The translations under genes were made by a program, and so were the position numbers. From NCBI GenBank assembly GCA_035541475.1, contig DATKND010000007.1:71893-135892 (forward strand): a stretch of 64,000 nt of DNA. Direction: 5' to 3'. Shown here one piece after another: positions 19,632 to 28,210 of this stretch. Positions within the stretch are counted from its first letter, which is position 1; every line of letters begins with the position of its first letter. The notes under the pieces were generated by a model, which saw nothing but the letters and a program-made list of their open reading frames with translations, was not told where the DNA came from and searched no databases. The DNA is from DASUFZ01 sp035541475. GTDB lineage: Bacteria; Myxococcota_A; UBA9160; SMWR01.

Positions 19632-21601
19632 ACGCTGCCCGGGCGGATCTTGGTCTGCGTCTCTTCGCGCAGCGCGGGCTCGGTAGCCTTCTCCTCGTCG
19701 CCGCGGCTCATCGTGCGCAGCGCGCGCTGCGTGCGCGCGATCGCGGCGCGCTGCACGCGCAGCTCCTCGCTCTGGGCCGCGACCTGACGCTCGAGCTTCT
19801 CGCGCGCCTCGTTCGCCTGATCGAGCTTCGACTCGAGCGCGCCGATGCGGCGCTCGAGATCCTGCACCAGCCGCATCACGTCGCCGCCCGCGGCGGGCGC
19901 GGCGGCGGCGGCCGGGCGCGCGGGAGCCGCGCCACGCGCGGCTCCCATCGAGGTGCGATCCATCGGGAGATCGGTCGGCGTGCTCATCGTGGCGGCTCCC
20001 TGACGCGCGGGCGGTGCCTGCGCGTCGTCTTCATCGAAGAGTGAATCGAGCGGCGTGCCGGTCGGCGCGGGCTCGGAAACGGGCGGTGTCATGCGGACGG
20101 GCGGCGCGGTCTCGCGCGCCGGCGCTCGGGTCTCGTCGTCGTCGAAGAGACCGGCGAAGGAGGACTCGTCGTGCTCCGGCTCGGCGGTGGTGGCCGTGCC
20201 CAGGTCGGAGTCGGGCGCGACGTCGCGATCCTCCGCGATCGCGGTGACGTCGAGATCGTTCGGCAGCGCGCGGCGCCGCCGCAGCAGCAAGAACGCGACG
20301 ACGCCGACGAGCGCGAGACCGGTGACAGCGAGCGAGATCGGATTCGTGAGCCGGCTCACGACGCTCGTGACGGGCTTCGCCTCGGGCGCCGCCGGAGTGG
20401 CGGGCTTGGCGTCCCGCTTCGGCGGCGGCGCAGGCGCTTCCGCCATGGACTTCGGAGCAGGCGGCGGAGTCTGCGGCGCTTCCGCGGTCGCATTCGGAGC
20501 GGGCGGCGGAGTCGGAGGCGCGGGCTGCGCGACCTTCGGCTCGGCCGGCAACGTCGGCATCGCCTCCGGCGGAGGCGTCGGGGGCGCGGGGGGCTTTACA
20601 GGCGTGGGCGGCTGCGGCGGACGGGCGTCGGCCACCACAGGTGCCGGCGCGGGCGCAGGCGTCGGCGCGGGAGCCGGCGCGACCTTCGGCGGCTCGGCCT
20701 TGGCGTTGGCCGTCGCGTCGGGCTTCGGCGCCGGAGGCGCCGGAGCGGGCGTCGGCGCCGCCTTCGCATCGGTCTTCGGCGCGGGCTTCGCGTCCGCGGT
20801 GACCACAGGGCCCGGTGTCGGAGCCGGCGCCGGCTTCGGCGGCTCGACCTTCGCGTCGGCCGCGGGCTTGGGCGGCTCGACCTTGCCCTCGATCTTCAGG
20901 CCGGGCTTCACCGGCTCCGCCTTGGCCTCGGTCACCGGCTTCGGCGGCTCCGCCTTGGCCTCGGGCACCGGCGCGGGCTTCGGCTCCGCCTTCGCGACCG
21001 GCGTCGGTGTCGGGCTCGGCGGCTTCGCGGGCTCGACCTTCGGCGCCGGCTTCGGCGGTTCGACCTTCGCCTCGGTCTTCGGAGCCGGCTCGGGCTTCGT
21101 CTCCGGCTTCACCTCCGGCTTCGGCTCGACGGCGGCTACCGACTTCGGCGTCGGCTTCGGCGCGGGCTTCACCGCGACGGCCGGCGTCTCGCGCATCACG
21201 TCGAGCACGACCCGATACGGGTTCGAGAGGATCATCTCCTTCAGCGCGAGGTCGCCCTTGCGCAGGTGGATCTTTGCGACGGCGTGCTCGCCACTCGCGA
21301 TCTCGACGGTGCGGACGTCCGAGCTTCGGCGCGAGAGCTTTCGCCCGGCGGAGGATGCGTCGAGCGTGACCGTCAGCTCGGCGCCTTTCGCGCTCGTGTT
21401 GCGCTCGACCTTGTAGCCGGCACGGCCGTCGAGCTCGAAGACGACGCGCGTGAAGTCGGGGTGCTCGCCGATCCGCACGTCGACGACCTGGGAGGCCACG
21501 GCGGGAAGTGCGACCCAGAGAGCAAGGGCCGTCAGGAGGAGCGGCAGGCGCACGCGAAAGCGCCGGACTCCCCGAACGGACGGGCCCATGCAGTGACTCA
21601 T
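19628..21601 (-). CDS. AMIN-domain protein with Pro/Ala/Lys-rich linker, TM helix and coiled coil
   Basis: About 657 residues. A signal-type hydrophobic segment near residues 17-35 is followed by an AMIN domain (VVDVRIGEHPDFTRVVFEL to LSNPYRVVLDVM, about 36-140). Next comes roughly 270 residues of low-complexity Pro-Ala-Lys-Glu repeats (KVEPPKPA-type units), a transmembrane helix (SLAVTGLALVGVVAFLLL, then RRRR), an acidic segment and a C-terminal coiled coil (about 585-640). AMIN domains target PilQ and AmiC to the cell envelope, and the linker could span the periplasm. The overall order is FimV-like but without LysM. Start ATG 21601; ATG 21589 is equally possible. Confidence 0.8.
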   Translation of the reverse strand: MSHCMGPSVRGVRRFRVRLPLLLTALALWVALPAVASQVVDVRIGEHPDFTRVVFELDGRAGYKVERNTSAKGAELTVTLDASSAGRKLSRRSSDVRTVEIASGEHAVAKIHLRKGDLALKEMILSNPYRVVLDVMRETPAVAVKPAPKPTPKSVAAVEPKPEVKPETKPEPAPKTEAKVEPPKPAPKVEPAKPPSPTPTPVAKAEPKPAPVPEAKAEPPKPVTEAKAEPVKPGLKIEGKVEPPKPAADAKVEPPKPAPAPTPGPVVTADAKPAPKTDAKAAPTPAPAPPAPKPDATANAKAEPPKVAPAPAPTPAPAPAPVVADARPPQPPTPVKPPAPPTPPPEAMPTLPAEPKVAQPAPPTPPPAPNATAEAPQTPPPAPKSMAEAPAPPPKRDAKPATPAAPEAKPVTSVVSRLTNPISLAVTGLALVGVVAFLLLRRRRALPNDLDVTAIAEDRDVAPDSDLGTATTAEPEHDESSFAGLFDDDETRAPARETAPPVRMTPPVSEPAPTGTPLDSLFDEDDAQAPPARQGAATMSTPTDLPMDRTSMGAARGAAPARPAAAAAPAAGGDVMRLVQDLERRIGALESKLDQANEAREKLERQVAAQSEELRVQRAAIARTQRALRTMSRGDEEKATEPALREETQTKIRPGSV

Positions 21602-21709
21602 GCCTCGGGCGCTATCGGCAGGCAAGGCGCAGCACTTGATCCGGAATTGCCGGCGGCACACCGATTCTGGCAGCCGACTCCCGGGTGGGCCAGCGGCGCG
21701 TGAGGTCGA

Positions 21710-22486
21710 TCAGTCGGCCGCCAGCAGCGGGGTCAGCGTTTCGATCGCCCGAGCCATTCGCGGTCCATACCAGGAGACGAGCGTCCCATCCAGCAGATGG
21801 ATCCGGCCCGCCTCCGCGGCCGGGACCTGCCAGCGCGCGAGCTCCGCCGCATCCCGCGGGCCGAAGGCGTACGGCTCGTCCGGCAGCAGGATGACCTCGG
21901 GCGCCGCGGCCACGATCTCGGCCTCCTCCACGATCGGGTAGCGGCGCTCCGCGCGGTCGCCGAAGACGTTTCGCCCCCCGCACACGCGCATCAGGTCGTC
22001 CGCATAGGTGTCGCGGCCTACGGCCATCCAGGGCCGCTTCCAGATCGGGCAGAAGACTCGCGTGCGAGGCGAGGTCGCGCGCGCGGCGGACGCGCGCAGC
22101 GCCGCCTCGATCGGCCCGATCACGGCGCGCGCGCGGGACTCCGGCGCGCCGAGCGCCGCGAGCTCGCGCAGCAGCGCGACGGCGCCCGACACGCTGCGCG
22201 GATCGGTGACCCACACCGCGAGGCCGGCCTTCTGCAGGAACTCGACGTCGCGCCGGGTGTTCTCCTCGTGGTTCGCGATCACGAGGTCGGGCCGCAGCTC
22301 GAGGATCGCCTCGCGCGACGGGTTCTTGGTGCCGCCGAGCTTCGGCAGCACCGCGACCGCGTCGGCCGGATGCACGCACCAGTCCGTCACGCCGACGACG
22401 CGCTCGCCGAGGCCGAGCGCGAAGAGCGCCTCGGTGAGGCTCGGCACCAGGCTGACGATGCGGCGCGGCGAGGCGCCTTCGCTCAC
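21710..22486 (-). CDS. BtuF-like helical-backbone metal/cobalamin-binding protein
   Basis: 258-residue protein of the periplasmic-binding-protein fold used for vitamin B12 and iron chelates: RRIVSLVPSLTEALFALGLG start, VVGVTDWCVHP, LRPDLVIANHEENTRRDVEFL, and VILLPDEPYAF. No signal peptide or lipobox precedes the domain, so it looks cytoplasmic, and no BtuCD genes are near. The GTG at 22486 overlaps the stop of the second ArsA gene as GTGA, tying it to that operon. The ligand is not known. Confidence 0.8.
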   Translation of the reverse strand: MSEGASPRRIVSLVPSLTEALFALGLGERVVGVTDWCVHPADAVAVLPKLGGTKNPSREAILELRPDLVIANHEENTRRDVEFLQKAGLAVWVTDPRSVSGAVALLRELAALGAPESRARAVIGPIEAALRASAARATSPRTRVFCPIWKRPWMAVGRDTYADDLMRVCGGRNVFGDRAERRYPIVEEAEIVAAAPEVILLPDEPYAFGPRDAAELARWQVPAAEAGRIHLLDGTLVSWYGPRMARAIETLTPLLAAD

Positions 22487-23658
22487 GACGCCGCCGGCGC
22501 GGCCTCGAAGGCGACCTCGAGCACGCCTTCCTCGAGGCGCGTCTCGGCGACGGCCAGGCCTGCGACGGAGGCCGGCAGCGCGATGCGGCGCTCGAAGTCG
22601 CGCACGCCGACCCAGAGCTCGTCGCCGCGCACCCACACGTCGATCTCGTCGTGGCGCACGGTCGGAAGGTCGAGCGAGAGGACGGTGCGCTCGCCGCGCC
22701 TGACCAGACGCAGCGGGCGACGGCGCACGAAGAGCTCCGCCGGGTCGCGCTCGCCGTAGACCGCGCGCGCGAGCACGCGCAGCGCATCGGTTCCGCGAAG
22801 CTCGTGCGGGAAGAGCGGCGCGCGCAGGATCGGCAGCGGGAACGAGCGCTCGATGTCGGCGAGCTCGTCGCGCTCGCGCGCCGCCCAGCGCGCGAAGTAG
22901 CCGCGCGAGATCTCGTCCGGCAGCATGCGGTTCACGATCACCGCGTCGGTCGCGACGCCGTAGAGACAGAGATATGCGTAGGAGCGGCGCGTCTCGTCCA
23001 CCACCACGCGCGCCGGGTTCACCACCAGCCGCGCGCTGGTGCGCGCCTCGTCGAGGAAGACCTGGCGCACGGCTTCGACGTCCTGGTAGAGCTGCTCGAA
23101 CGCGTCGAAGACCACCTCCGGCGCGACGAAGCGGCCGAGGCCGACGCGCTCGGCCACCGGCCGCAGCGCGCGCGCGGTGCGGCGCTTCCAGGTCCAAAAG
23201 CGGTCCATCAGGCTGCGGAGCACGTCCGGCAGTCGCAGCAGGCGCAAGGTCGCTCCGGTCGGCGCGCAGTCGACGACGCACACGTCGTGCGCGCCCGCGC
23301 TCTCGACGGCCCGCACCGCGCGCAGGCTCACGAGCTCCTCGAGGCCCGGCAGCACGAGCATCTCCTCGGCCGCGATCGCATCGCCCGCGTCGGCGAGCAG
23401 CGCGCGCAGCCACGACTGGATCGCGCCCCACGAGCGCTCGAGCTCGGCCTGCGCGGCGACCTCCTGCGCGGTGACGCCCGGGGCGATCTCGACGGGATCC
23501 GGTCCGACCGGACGCCCGAGCGCGTCTCCGACGCTGTGCGCGGAGTCGGTCGAGAGCAGGAACACGCGGTGGCCGTGCGCGGCGGCGCCGAGCGCCGTCG
23601 CGACGGCGAGGCTCGTCTTGCCGACGCCGCCCTTGCCCGTGTGGAGCAGCACGCGCAT
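22483..23658 (-). CDS. ArsA/Get3-family ATPase, second of a tandem pair
   Basis: 391-residue dimeric-type ATPase. Deviant Walker A GKGGVGKT at 8-15, switch I region STDSAHSVGD, switch II DCAPTGATLRLL and a base-binding NPARVVVDETRR segment. The last 80 residues form a beta-rich ArsA_HSP20-like domain (LDLPTVRHDEIDVWVRGDELWV). No Cys-rich arsenite site is visible. It starts immediately after the stop of its paralogue. In the family, Get3 targets tail-anchored proteins and ArsA drives arsenite efflux; no arsB-like pump is nearby. Confidence 0.88.
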   Translation of the reverse strand: MRVLLHTGKGGVGKTSLAVATALGAAAHGHRVFLLSTDSAHSVGDALGRPVGPDPVEIAPGVTAQEVAAQAELERSWGAIQSWLRALLADAGDAIAAEEMLVLPGLEELVSLRAVRAVESAGAHDVCVVDCAPTGATLRLLRLPDVLRSLMDRFWTWKRRTARALRPVAERVGLGRFVAPEVVFDAFEQLYQDVEAVRQVFLDEARTSARLVVNPARVVVDETRRSYAYLCLYGVATDAVIVNRMLPDEISRGYFARWAARERDELADIERSFPLPILRAPLFPHELRGTDALRVLARAVYGERDPAELFVRRRPLRLVRRGERTVLSLDLPTVRHDEIDVWVRGDELWVGVRDFERRIALPASVAGLAVAETRLEEGVLEVAFEAAPAAS

Positions 23659-24849
23659 CTAGCCGGCCTCCGCGCGAGGCGCGCCCGGCGCGAAGCGCAC
23701 GAGCAGCGAGCCGCCATCGAGCCGCGCGCCCGCCAGCGAGAGCGAGGCGAAGCGGCGCGGCAGGCGCAGGCGGCGCCGGCGCGTGGGCATCGTGATCACG
23801 AGCTCGTCGTCGAGCTTCGCGACGTCGAGCTGCGTCGGGTCCGCGCCGGGAAGCGGCAGCGACGCGACGAGCTCGTCGCCGTCGCGCGCGAAGCGCACGC
23901 GCGGCGAGTCGCAGAGCTGCGACTGCGGCGGCTTCTCGCCGAAGAGGCGGCGGCCGTGCTCGGCCAGGCGCTCGAGGCCGGTCACCTCGTCGTCCTGCAA
24001 GGGCGCCTCCAGCACGGGCAGCGGCGCGAAGAGCTCCTCCACCTCGCCCCGACGCTCCTCCTGCACGCGCTTCCACTCGTGGAAGAACTCGAGCTCCGTC
24101 GCCTCCGGTGGCAGCATGCGGTTCAACACGACCGCGTCGCACGGCACCTCGAAGAGCGCGAGCTCGGTCCAGGCGCGGCGCGCCTCATCGATCACCATGC
24201 GCTCGGGCGTCAGCACGAGGCGGACGCTCGTCCGGGGATCGACGAGACGGCGCTGGAGCGCGGCCAGGCGACGCGTCAGCAGCTCCTCGGCCTCGCGGAA
24301 GACGTCGCGATCCGGCAACGGCACGGCGACCAGCCGGCGCGCGAGCGGCACCGCCACGCCGGAGACCGCCTCGAGCACGGGCAGCGCGACGCGCAGCATG
24401 CCGTTCGCGACCTCGGGAAGCGTCAGCAGGCGCAGCGCGCCGTCGGTCGGCGCGCAATCGATCACGACGTGCTCGTAGGCGCCGGACGCGGCCAGCCGCT
24501 CGACCGCGAGCAAGGTCACGATCTCCTCGGCGCCCGGCAGCATCGCGAGCTCTTCCGCGACCACGGCCTCGATGCCGTGATAGAGGAAGGTGGCAACCGC
24601 GTAGTCCTGGATGCGACCCCAGTGCTTCGCGACCTCCACGCGCGCGTCGATCTCGACCGCGTCGAGGCCCGGCGCGATCTCGCGCGGCTCGGCGGAGAGC
24701 CGCTCCTCGAGCACGTCGCCGAGGCTGTGCGCCGCGTCCGCGGACGCGACGAGCGTGCGGCAGCCGCGCTGCGCTGCGCACACGGCCGACGCCGCCGCGG
24801 TCGTGGTCTTGCCGACGCCGCCCTTGCCCGTATAGAGGACGAGCCGCAC
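23659..24849 (-). CDS. ArsA/Get3-family ATPase, first of a tandem pair
   Basis: 396-residue paralogue of the downstream gene with the same layout: GKGGVGKT at 8-15, SADAAHSLGD, DCAPTDGALRLL, TPERMVIDEARR, and a C-terminal HSP20-like domain (GADPTQLDVAKLDDELVI). Clear divergence between the two suggests a heterodimer rather than a recent duplication, as in the paired Get3-like BagA/BagB of mycobacteria. The zinc-ribbon gene ends 57 bases upstream on the same strand. Confidence 0.88.
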   Translation of the reverse strand: MRLVLYTGKGGVGKTTTAAASAVCAAQRGCRTLVASADAAHSLGDVLEERLSAEPREIAPGLDAVEIDARVEVAKHWGRIQDYAVATFLYHGIEAVVAEELAMLPGAEEIVTLLAVERLAASGAYEHVVIDCAPTDGALRLLTLPEVANGMLRVALPVLEAVSGVAVPLARRLVAVPLPDRDVFREAEELLTRRLAALQRRLVDPRTSVRLVLTPERMVIDEARRAWTELALFEVPCDAVVLNRMLPPEATELEFFHEWKRVQEERRGEVEELFAPLPVLEAPLQDDEVTGLERLAEHGRRLFGEKPPQSQLCDSPRVRFARDGDELVASLPLPGADPTQLDVAKLDDELVITMPTRRRRLRLPRRFASLSLAGARLDGGSLLVRFAPGAPRAEAG

Positions 24850-24906
24850 GGCGCGAACGTAACACGCGCGCTCGAGCGGCTTCGCCGTCGGACGGCGCGC
24901 GCTCGA

Positions 24907-25131
24907 TCACGCGGCGGTCGCGGTCTCCTCCATCACGAGCGATGCGCCGCGCAGCGCCACGCTCCGCAGCCGCGCCGGCGCCGCGCGCGCGGTCCAGCGG
25001 TGGTCGCAGTGCAGGCACTCGGCGAGCCACAGCTCCTCGCCGTCGAGCACCCGGTCGGTGTGCACCTCGGGGCTGCCGCAGACGCGGCAGCGGACGGAGC
25101 CGGCTCCGACGGTCGGGATCGCTTGCATCAT
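24907..25131 (-). CDS. small zinc-ribbon protein
   Basis: 74-residue protein with Cys15-x2-Cys18 and Cys39-x2-Cys42, a zinc-ribbon arrangement (CRVC and CLHC, the second followed by DHRW). The remaining C-terminus is mildly hydrophobic (LRSVALRGASLVM). The start at 25131 is the first of two ATGs and has GGAGG seven bases upstream. It is the apparent first gene of the leftward zinc ribbon-ArsA-ArsA-BtuF-like cluster. Function unknown. Confidence 0.75.
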   Translation of the reverse strand: MMQAIPTVGAGSVRCRVCGSPEVHTDRVLDGEELWLAECLHCDHRWTARAAPARLRSVALRGASLVMEETATAA

Positions 25132-25217
25132 CGGTCGTCCTCCTCTCGCGCCATTCCAGCAGCCGCGTGTGACAAGGGCGGTCACAGGCGAAGGAAGATC
25201 GGAGTACAGTGCCCGCC

Positions 25218-26288
25218 ATGCGAATCGGACTCATCCTCACCGGCGGCTCCGCGCGGGCCGACGTCGAGATGGCCCGCGCCGCCGAGGCGGCGGGCTTCGA
25301 CGGCGTCTACAGCATCGAGTTCTTCAACCGACACGGCTACGTGCCGCTCGGCGCGATCGCGCAGGCGACCTCGCGCGTGCGGATCGGCACGGCGATCGCG
25401 AACGCCTTCACGCGCACGCCGCTGCTCCATGCAAGCGCGGCGATGGACCTCGACGAGCTGTCGCAGGGCCGCATGGTGCTTGGCCTCGGCAGCGCCACGC
25501 GCCGCATGAACGAGGACTGGTACGACGTGCCCTTCTCCGCGCCGGCCGCGCGCATGAAGGAGCTGGTCCTGCTGCTGCGCGCCGCCTTCCGCGCCCAGAA
25601 GGGTGGCGGCTTCCGCTGGAAGGGAACGCACTGGAAGATCGACGTGCCGATCTACGCGCGTCCGGGCGCGCCACGCGTCGACATCCCGATCTGGGTGGCC
25701 GCCGTCAACCGCGGCATGATCGCGACCGCGGGCGCGGTGGCCGACGGGCTCGTGGGACACCCGATCGCGACGCGCCGCTGGCACCGCGAGGTGACGCTTC
25801 CCGGGCTGCGCGAGGCCGAGGCGAAGGCGGGGCGCGCGTCCGGGGCGTGCCTCCTCGCGCCCTACGTGCTGACGTCGCTCGGGCGCGACCGCGAGCAGGC
25901 GCTGCGCGACGCCAAGAACCAGATCGGCTTCTACTTCACGACCGCGCTCTACCACTCGATTCTCGAGCTGCACGGCATGAAGGACGTCGGCGAGAAGTGC
26001 CGCGCCGCGCTCCGCAAGTTCGACGTGAAGGCGATGAGCGAGGCGGTGCCCGACGCGCTCGTCGAGGAGATCGCGATCGTCGGCACGCCCGACGAGGGTC
26101 GCGACCGGCTCGCGCAGTGGAAGGATCTGACCGCCGATCCGCTCCTCTACGCGCCGAGTGTCGGCGTTCCGCCTGAGCGGATCCGCGCCAACGTACAGGC
26201 GATGTTCGAAGTGTTTGGGCAAGCGCCGCGAAGCGGCGCGCGCAGCGAGGCGAAGCCGAGCGGAGGCGGGCCCCCGCAAAGTCTATGA
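25218..26288 (+). CDS. LLM-class flavin/F420-dependent oxidoreductase
   Basis: About 356 residues, luciferase-like TIM barrel: MRIGLIL start, EAAGFDGVYSIEFF, ATSRVRIGTAIANAF, LSQGRMVLGLGSATRRMNEDWY and DIPIWVAAVNRGMIATAGAVADGLVGHP. F420 or FMN cofactor is expected for the family; the substrate is unknown. ATG 25218 is chosen; GTG 25209 is nearer to a GGAG site. The final 20 or so residues (Ser/Gly/Pro/Lys-rich) are encoded by an interspersed repeat. The stop overlaps the thioesterase start as ATGA. Confidence 0.85.
   Translation: MRIGLILTGGSARADVEMARAAEAAGFDGVYSIEFFNRHGYVPLGAIAQATSRVRIGTAIANAFTRTPLLHASAAMDLDELSQGRMVLGLGSATRRMNEDWYDVPFSAPAARMKELVLLLRAAFRAQKGGGFRWKGTHWKIDVPIYARPGAPRVDIPIWVAAVNRGMIATAGAVADGLVGHPIATRRWHREVTLPGLREAEAKAGRASGACLLAPYVLTSLGRDREQALRDAKNQIGFYFTTALYHSILELHGMKDVGEKCRAALRKFDVKAMSEAVPDALVEEIAIVGTPDEGRDRLAQWKDLTADPLLYAPSVGVPPERIRANVQAMFEVFGQAPRSGARSEAKPSGGGPPQSL
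26224..26266 (+). repeat. interspersed hairpin repeat, copy B (inside a CDS end)
   Basis: Hairpin CGCCGC-GAA-GCGGCG (26224-26238) followed by the tail CGCGCAGCGAGGCGAAGCCG and AGCGGAGG. It lies within the last codons of the LLM gene and so adds a non-homologous C-terminal tail. Confidence 0.75.
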
Positions 26289-26995
26289 GCGCTGAGGACG
26301 AGCTCCCGAAGGAGCCGTGGAAGATGTGGGAGGGCGCGAAGGACGAGCCCGTCAAGTGGACGGAGAAGCGGCGGCTCGCGTTCGCGATGCGACTCGTGAT
26401 CGAGCGGCTCGTCACGAGCAACGCGCCCGAGGAAGAGCTGCGCCGGGCTGCCGACGGTCTCGAACGCTATGCGGAGCAGCTCCGCAATCACCCGAAGCTC
26501 CGCTACGTGCACGGCTTCGGCGAGAGCGCGACCGCGGGCGACGTCGGCGCGTTCTTCGACCAGAGCCCGATGATCGGGCTCGCGAACCCGCTGGCGCCGC
26601 CGATCCGGCTGTCGCAGACGGGCCCGCGCTCGGCGCAGGGGCTCGTGACCTTCGGCAGCGCCTACGAGGGTCCGCCCGGCAGCGTGCACGGCGGCTTCGT
26701 CGCGGCGGCCTTCGACGAGGTGCTCGGCTACGTGCAGTCGCTCGGAGAGCGGCCCGGCATGACCGGCACCTTGATCGTCCGCTACCGCAGCCCGACGCCG
26801 CTCCACACCGAACTGCGTTTCGAGGCGGAGCTCGTCGGCATGGAGGGGCGCAAGATCTTCACGAAGGCCCACGTCGTCGGCGACGGCCGCGTGTGCGCCG
26901 AGGCCGAGGGCATCTTCATCTCGGTCGCGCGCGAGCGCTTCGCGGAGCTCGAGGCGAAACGCGCGGAGAGGGAGAAGGATCGGAAGGGGGATTAG
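26285..26995 (+). CDS. PaaI-type hotdog thioesterase
   Basis: 236 residues. The N-terminal half (about 1-110) is charged and helical; the C-terminal half is a hotdog domain with the PaaI/4HBT signature GSVHGGFVAAAFDEVLGY, then TGTLIVRYRSPTPLHTEL. Members hydrolyse acyl-CoA thioesters, fitting the acyl-CoA genes downstream. Coupled to the LLM gene by an ATGA overlap. It ends in a 4-bp overlap with the convergent sulfotransferase. Confidence 0.85.
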   Translation: MSAEDELPKEPWKMWEGAKDEPVKWTEKRRLAFAMRLVIERLVTSNAPEEELRRAADGLERYAEQLRNHPKLRYVHGFGESATAGDVGAFFDQSPMIGLANPLAPPIRLSQTGPRSAQGLVTFGSAYEGPPGSVHGGFVAAAFDEVLGYVQSLGERPGMTGTLIVRYRSPTPLHTELRFEAELVGMEGRKIFTKAHVVGDGRVCAEAEGIFISVARERFAELEAKRAEREKDRKGD

Positions 26996-27603
26996 TCGCG
27001 CTCCGCCGCCATCGACGCGATGCGCGCGAGGAAGTCCTCGGTCGAGTTGGCGTGCGGGAAGGGCTCGGCGGGGATCGGAAGGCCGAGCGCCTTGCAGAGC
27101 GGACCCCAGCCGTCCGACGCGCGCCAGGTGACGAGTCGCTCCGGCGGGACCCCGCGACGCACGGCAGCGTTGTGGCGCTCGTAGGCCGCGATGCAGGCGT
27201 CGCGATCCTCGAGCGCGTCGGTGAAGCGCGCGGCGAAGATGCTCTCGATCATCTCGCGGAAGGGCGCGGGCGCGCGGCGAATCGACGGGAAGATCGTGTC
27301 GTGCGCGCTGCGCCACCACGAGTCGGGATCGCGCAGCGAGAGCAGCACGATCGCGTCGGGGAAGGCTCGCATCAGCTCCGGCCAGAAGGACGCGGCCGGC
27401 CAGTCGACCACCGAGTCGTAGCCGCGGAAGAGCGCACGCCAGTCGGGCGTGCGGCCGTCGCCCGCGCCGCGCCAGAGCGACAGGTGCTCCGGGCTCGCGA
27501 ACACCTCGACCATGTGGTAGCAGCGCCCGCCCGTCAGCTTCTCGAGCGCGAGCTTCAGCGACAGGGTGCCCGTGCGACCGAGTCCGGCTCCGACGATTCG
27601 CAT
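26992..27603 (-). CDS. sulfotransferase family protein (Sulfotransfer_4 type)
   Basis: 203 residues, P-loop-like PAPS-binding N-terminus VGAGLGRTGTLSLKLALEKL, CYHMVEV, then a 3'-phosphate-binding stretch LLSLRDPDSWWRSAHDTIF. This subfamily is common in delta-proteobacteria and fungi and its substrates are mostly unknown. The ATG at 27603 overlaps the stop of the DUF456 gene as TGATG. A second, different sulfotransferase is at 29066. Confidence 0.83.
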   Translation of the reverse strand: MRIVGAGLGRTGTLSLKLALEKLTGGRCYHMVEVFASPEHLSLWRGAGDGRTPDWRALFRGYDSVVDWPAASFWPELMRAFPDAIVLLSLRDPDSWWRSAHDTIFPSIRRAPAPFREMIESIFAARFTDALEDRDACIAAYERHNAAVRRGVPPERLVTWRASDGWGPLCKALGLPIPAEPFPHANSTEDFLARIASMAAERD

Positions 27604-28088
27604 CAGAAGATCCTCGCGGCCAGGAAGACGGCCACCATCGCAAAGGAAAGCGCGATCTTCAGCGCCGCGCCGACGACGAGCCCGAGCCAGGTGCCGACGC
27701 CCGCGCGTCCCGCCTGCAAGAGATCGCGCCGCGCGAGCAGCTCGCCCGCGGCCGCGCCGAGGAACGGCCCGAGGATCAGGCCCGGGATGCCGAGGAAGAG
27801 GCCGACCAGGGTCCCGATCACCGCGCCGGCGACCGCCATGCGGCTCGCGCCGAAGCGCTTCGCGCCGAGCCCGGTCGCCAACAGCTCCACGCCCCACGCC
27901 AGCAGCGCGAGAACGCCGATCGCGACGAGCGTCCACGCGCCGACGTACTGGAAGTGCTCGGCCCAGGCGGCGAGCAGCAGACCGCCGAAGATCAGCGGCA
28001 CGCCGGGGATCGCGGGCATCAAGGTGCCGACGAGCCCGACCACGACCAGCAGGGCGGCGAGGAAGAGGAGAGGGGTCGGATCGTTCAG
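27603..28088 (-). CDS. DUF456 family membrane protein
   Basis: 161-residue protein with about four hydrophobic segments; the VVGLVGTLMPAIPGVPLIFGG and GLFLGIPGLILGPFLGA pair of Pro/Gly-rich helices is typical of DUF456. Function unknown. No ATG, GTG or TTG lies at a sensible position; CTG at 28088 has GGAGG seven bases upstream and yields the usual N-terminus, so I take CTG as the start. Upstream GTG codons lack a ribosome site and would add unrelated residues. Confidence 0.8.
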   Translation of the reverse strand: MNDPTPLLFLAALLVVVGLVGTLMPAIPGVPLIFGGLLLAAWAEHFQYVGAWTLVAIGVLALLAWGVELLATGLGAKRFGASRMAVAGAVIGTLVGLFLGIPGLILGPFLGAAAGELLARRDLLQAGRAGVGTWLGLVVGAALKIALSFAMVAVFLAARIF

Positions 28089-28210
28089 GGCCGCGCCTCC
28101 GGGCCGGGCGCAGAACGCTAGCGCCTTCGACACGACGAGCCGCGCACCGCTCTTCCCGACGGCCTGCGAACCTGCTTGACTCGCGCACGGCGTTTCCACA
28201 AGGGGGATCC

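Noticed and set aside
20381..21190. Possible tandem DNA repeat
   Set aside because: The period follows the protein's Pro/Ala/Lys units and codon bias; irregular at DNA level, so treated as part of the AMIN protein.
20055..21416. Gly-rich collagen-like frame antisense to the AMIN gene
   Set aside because: Produced by reading the Pro/Ala/Lys codon repeats backwards; no ribosome site or signal.
22483..24849. Call as an arsenical pump (ArsAB) operon
   Set aside because: No ArsB, ArsC, ArsD or ArsR gene nearby and no visible Cys arsenite site in the ATPases.
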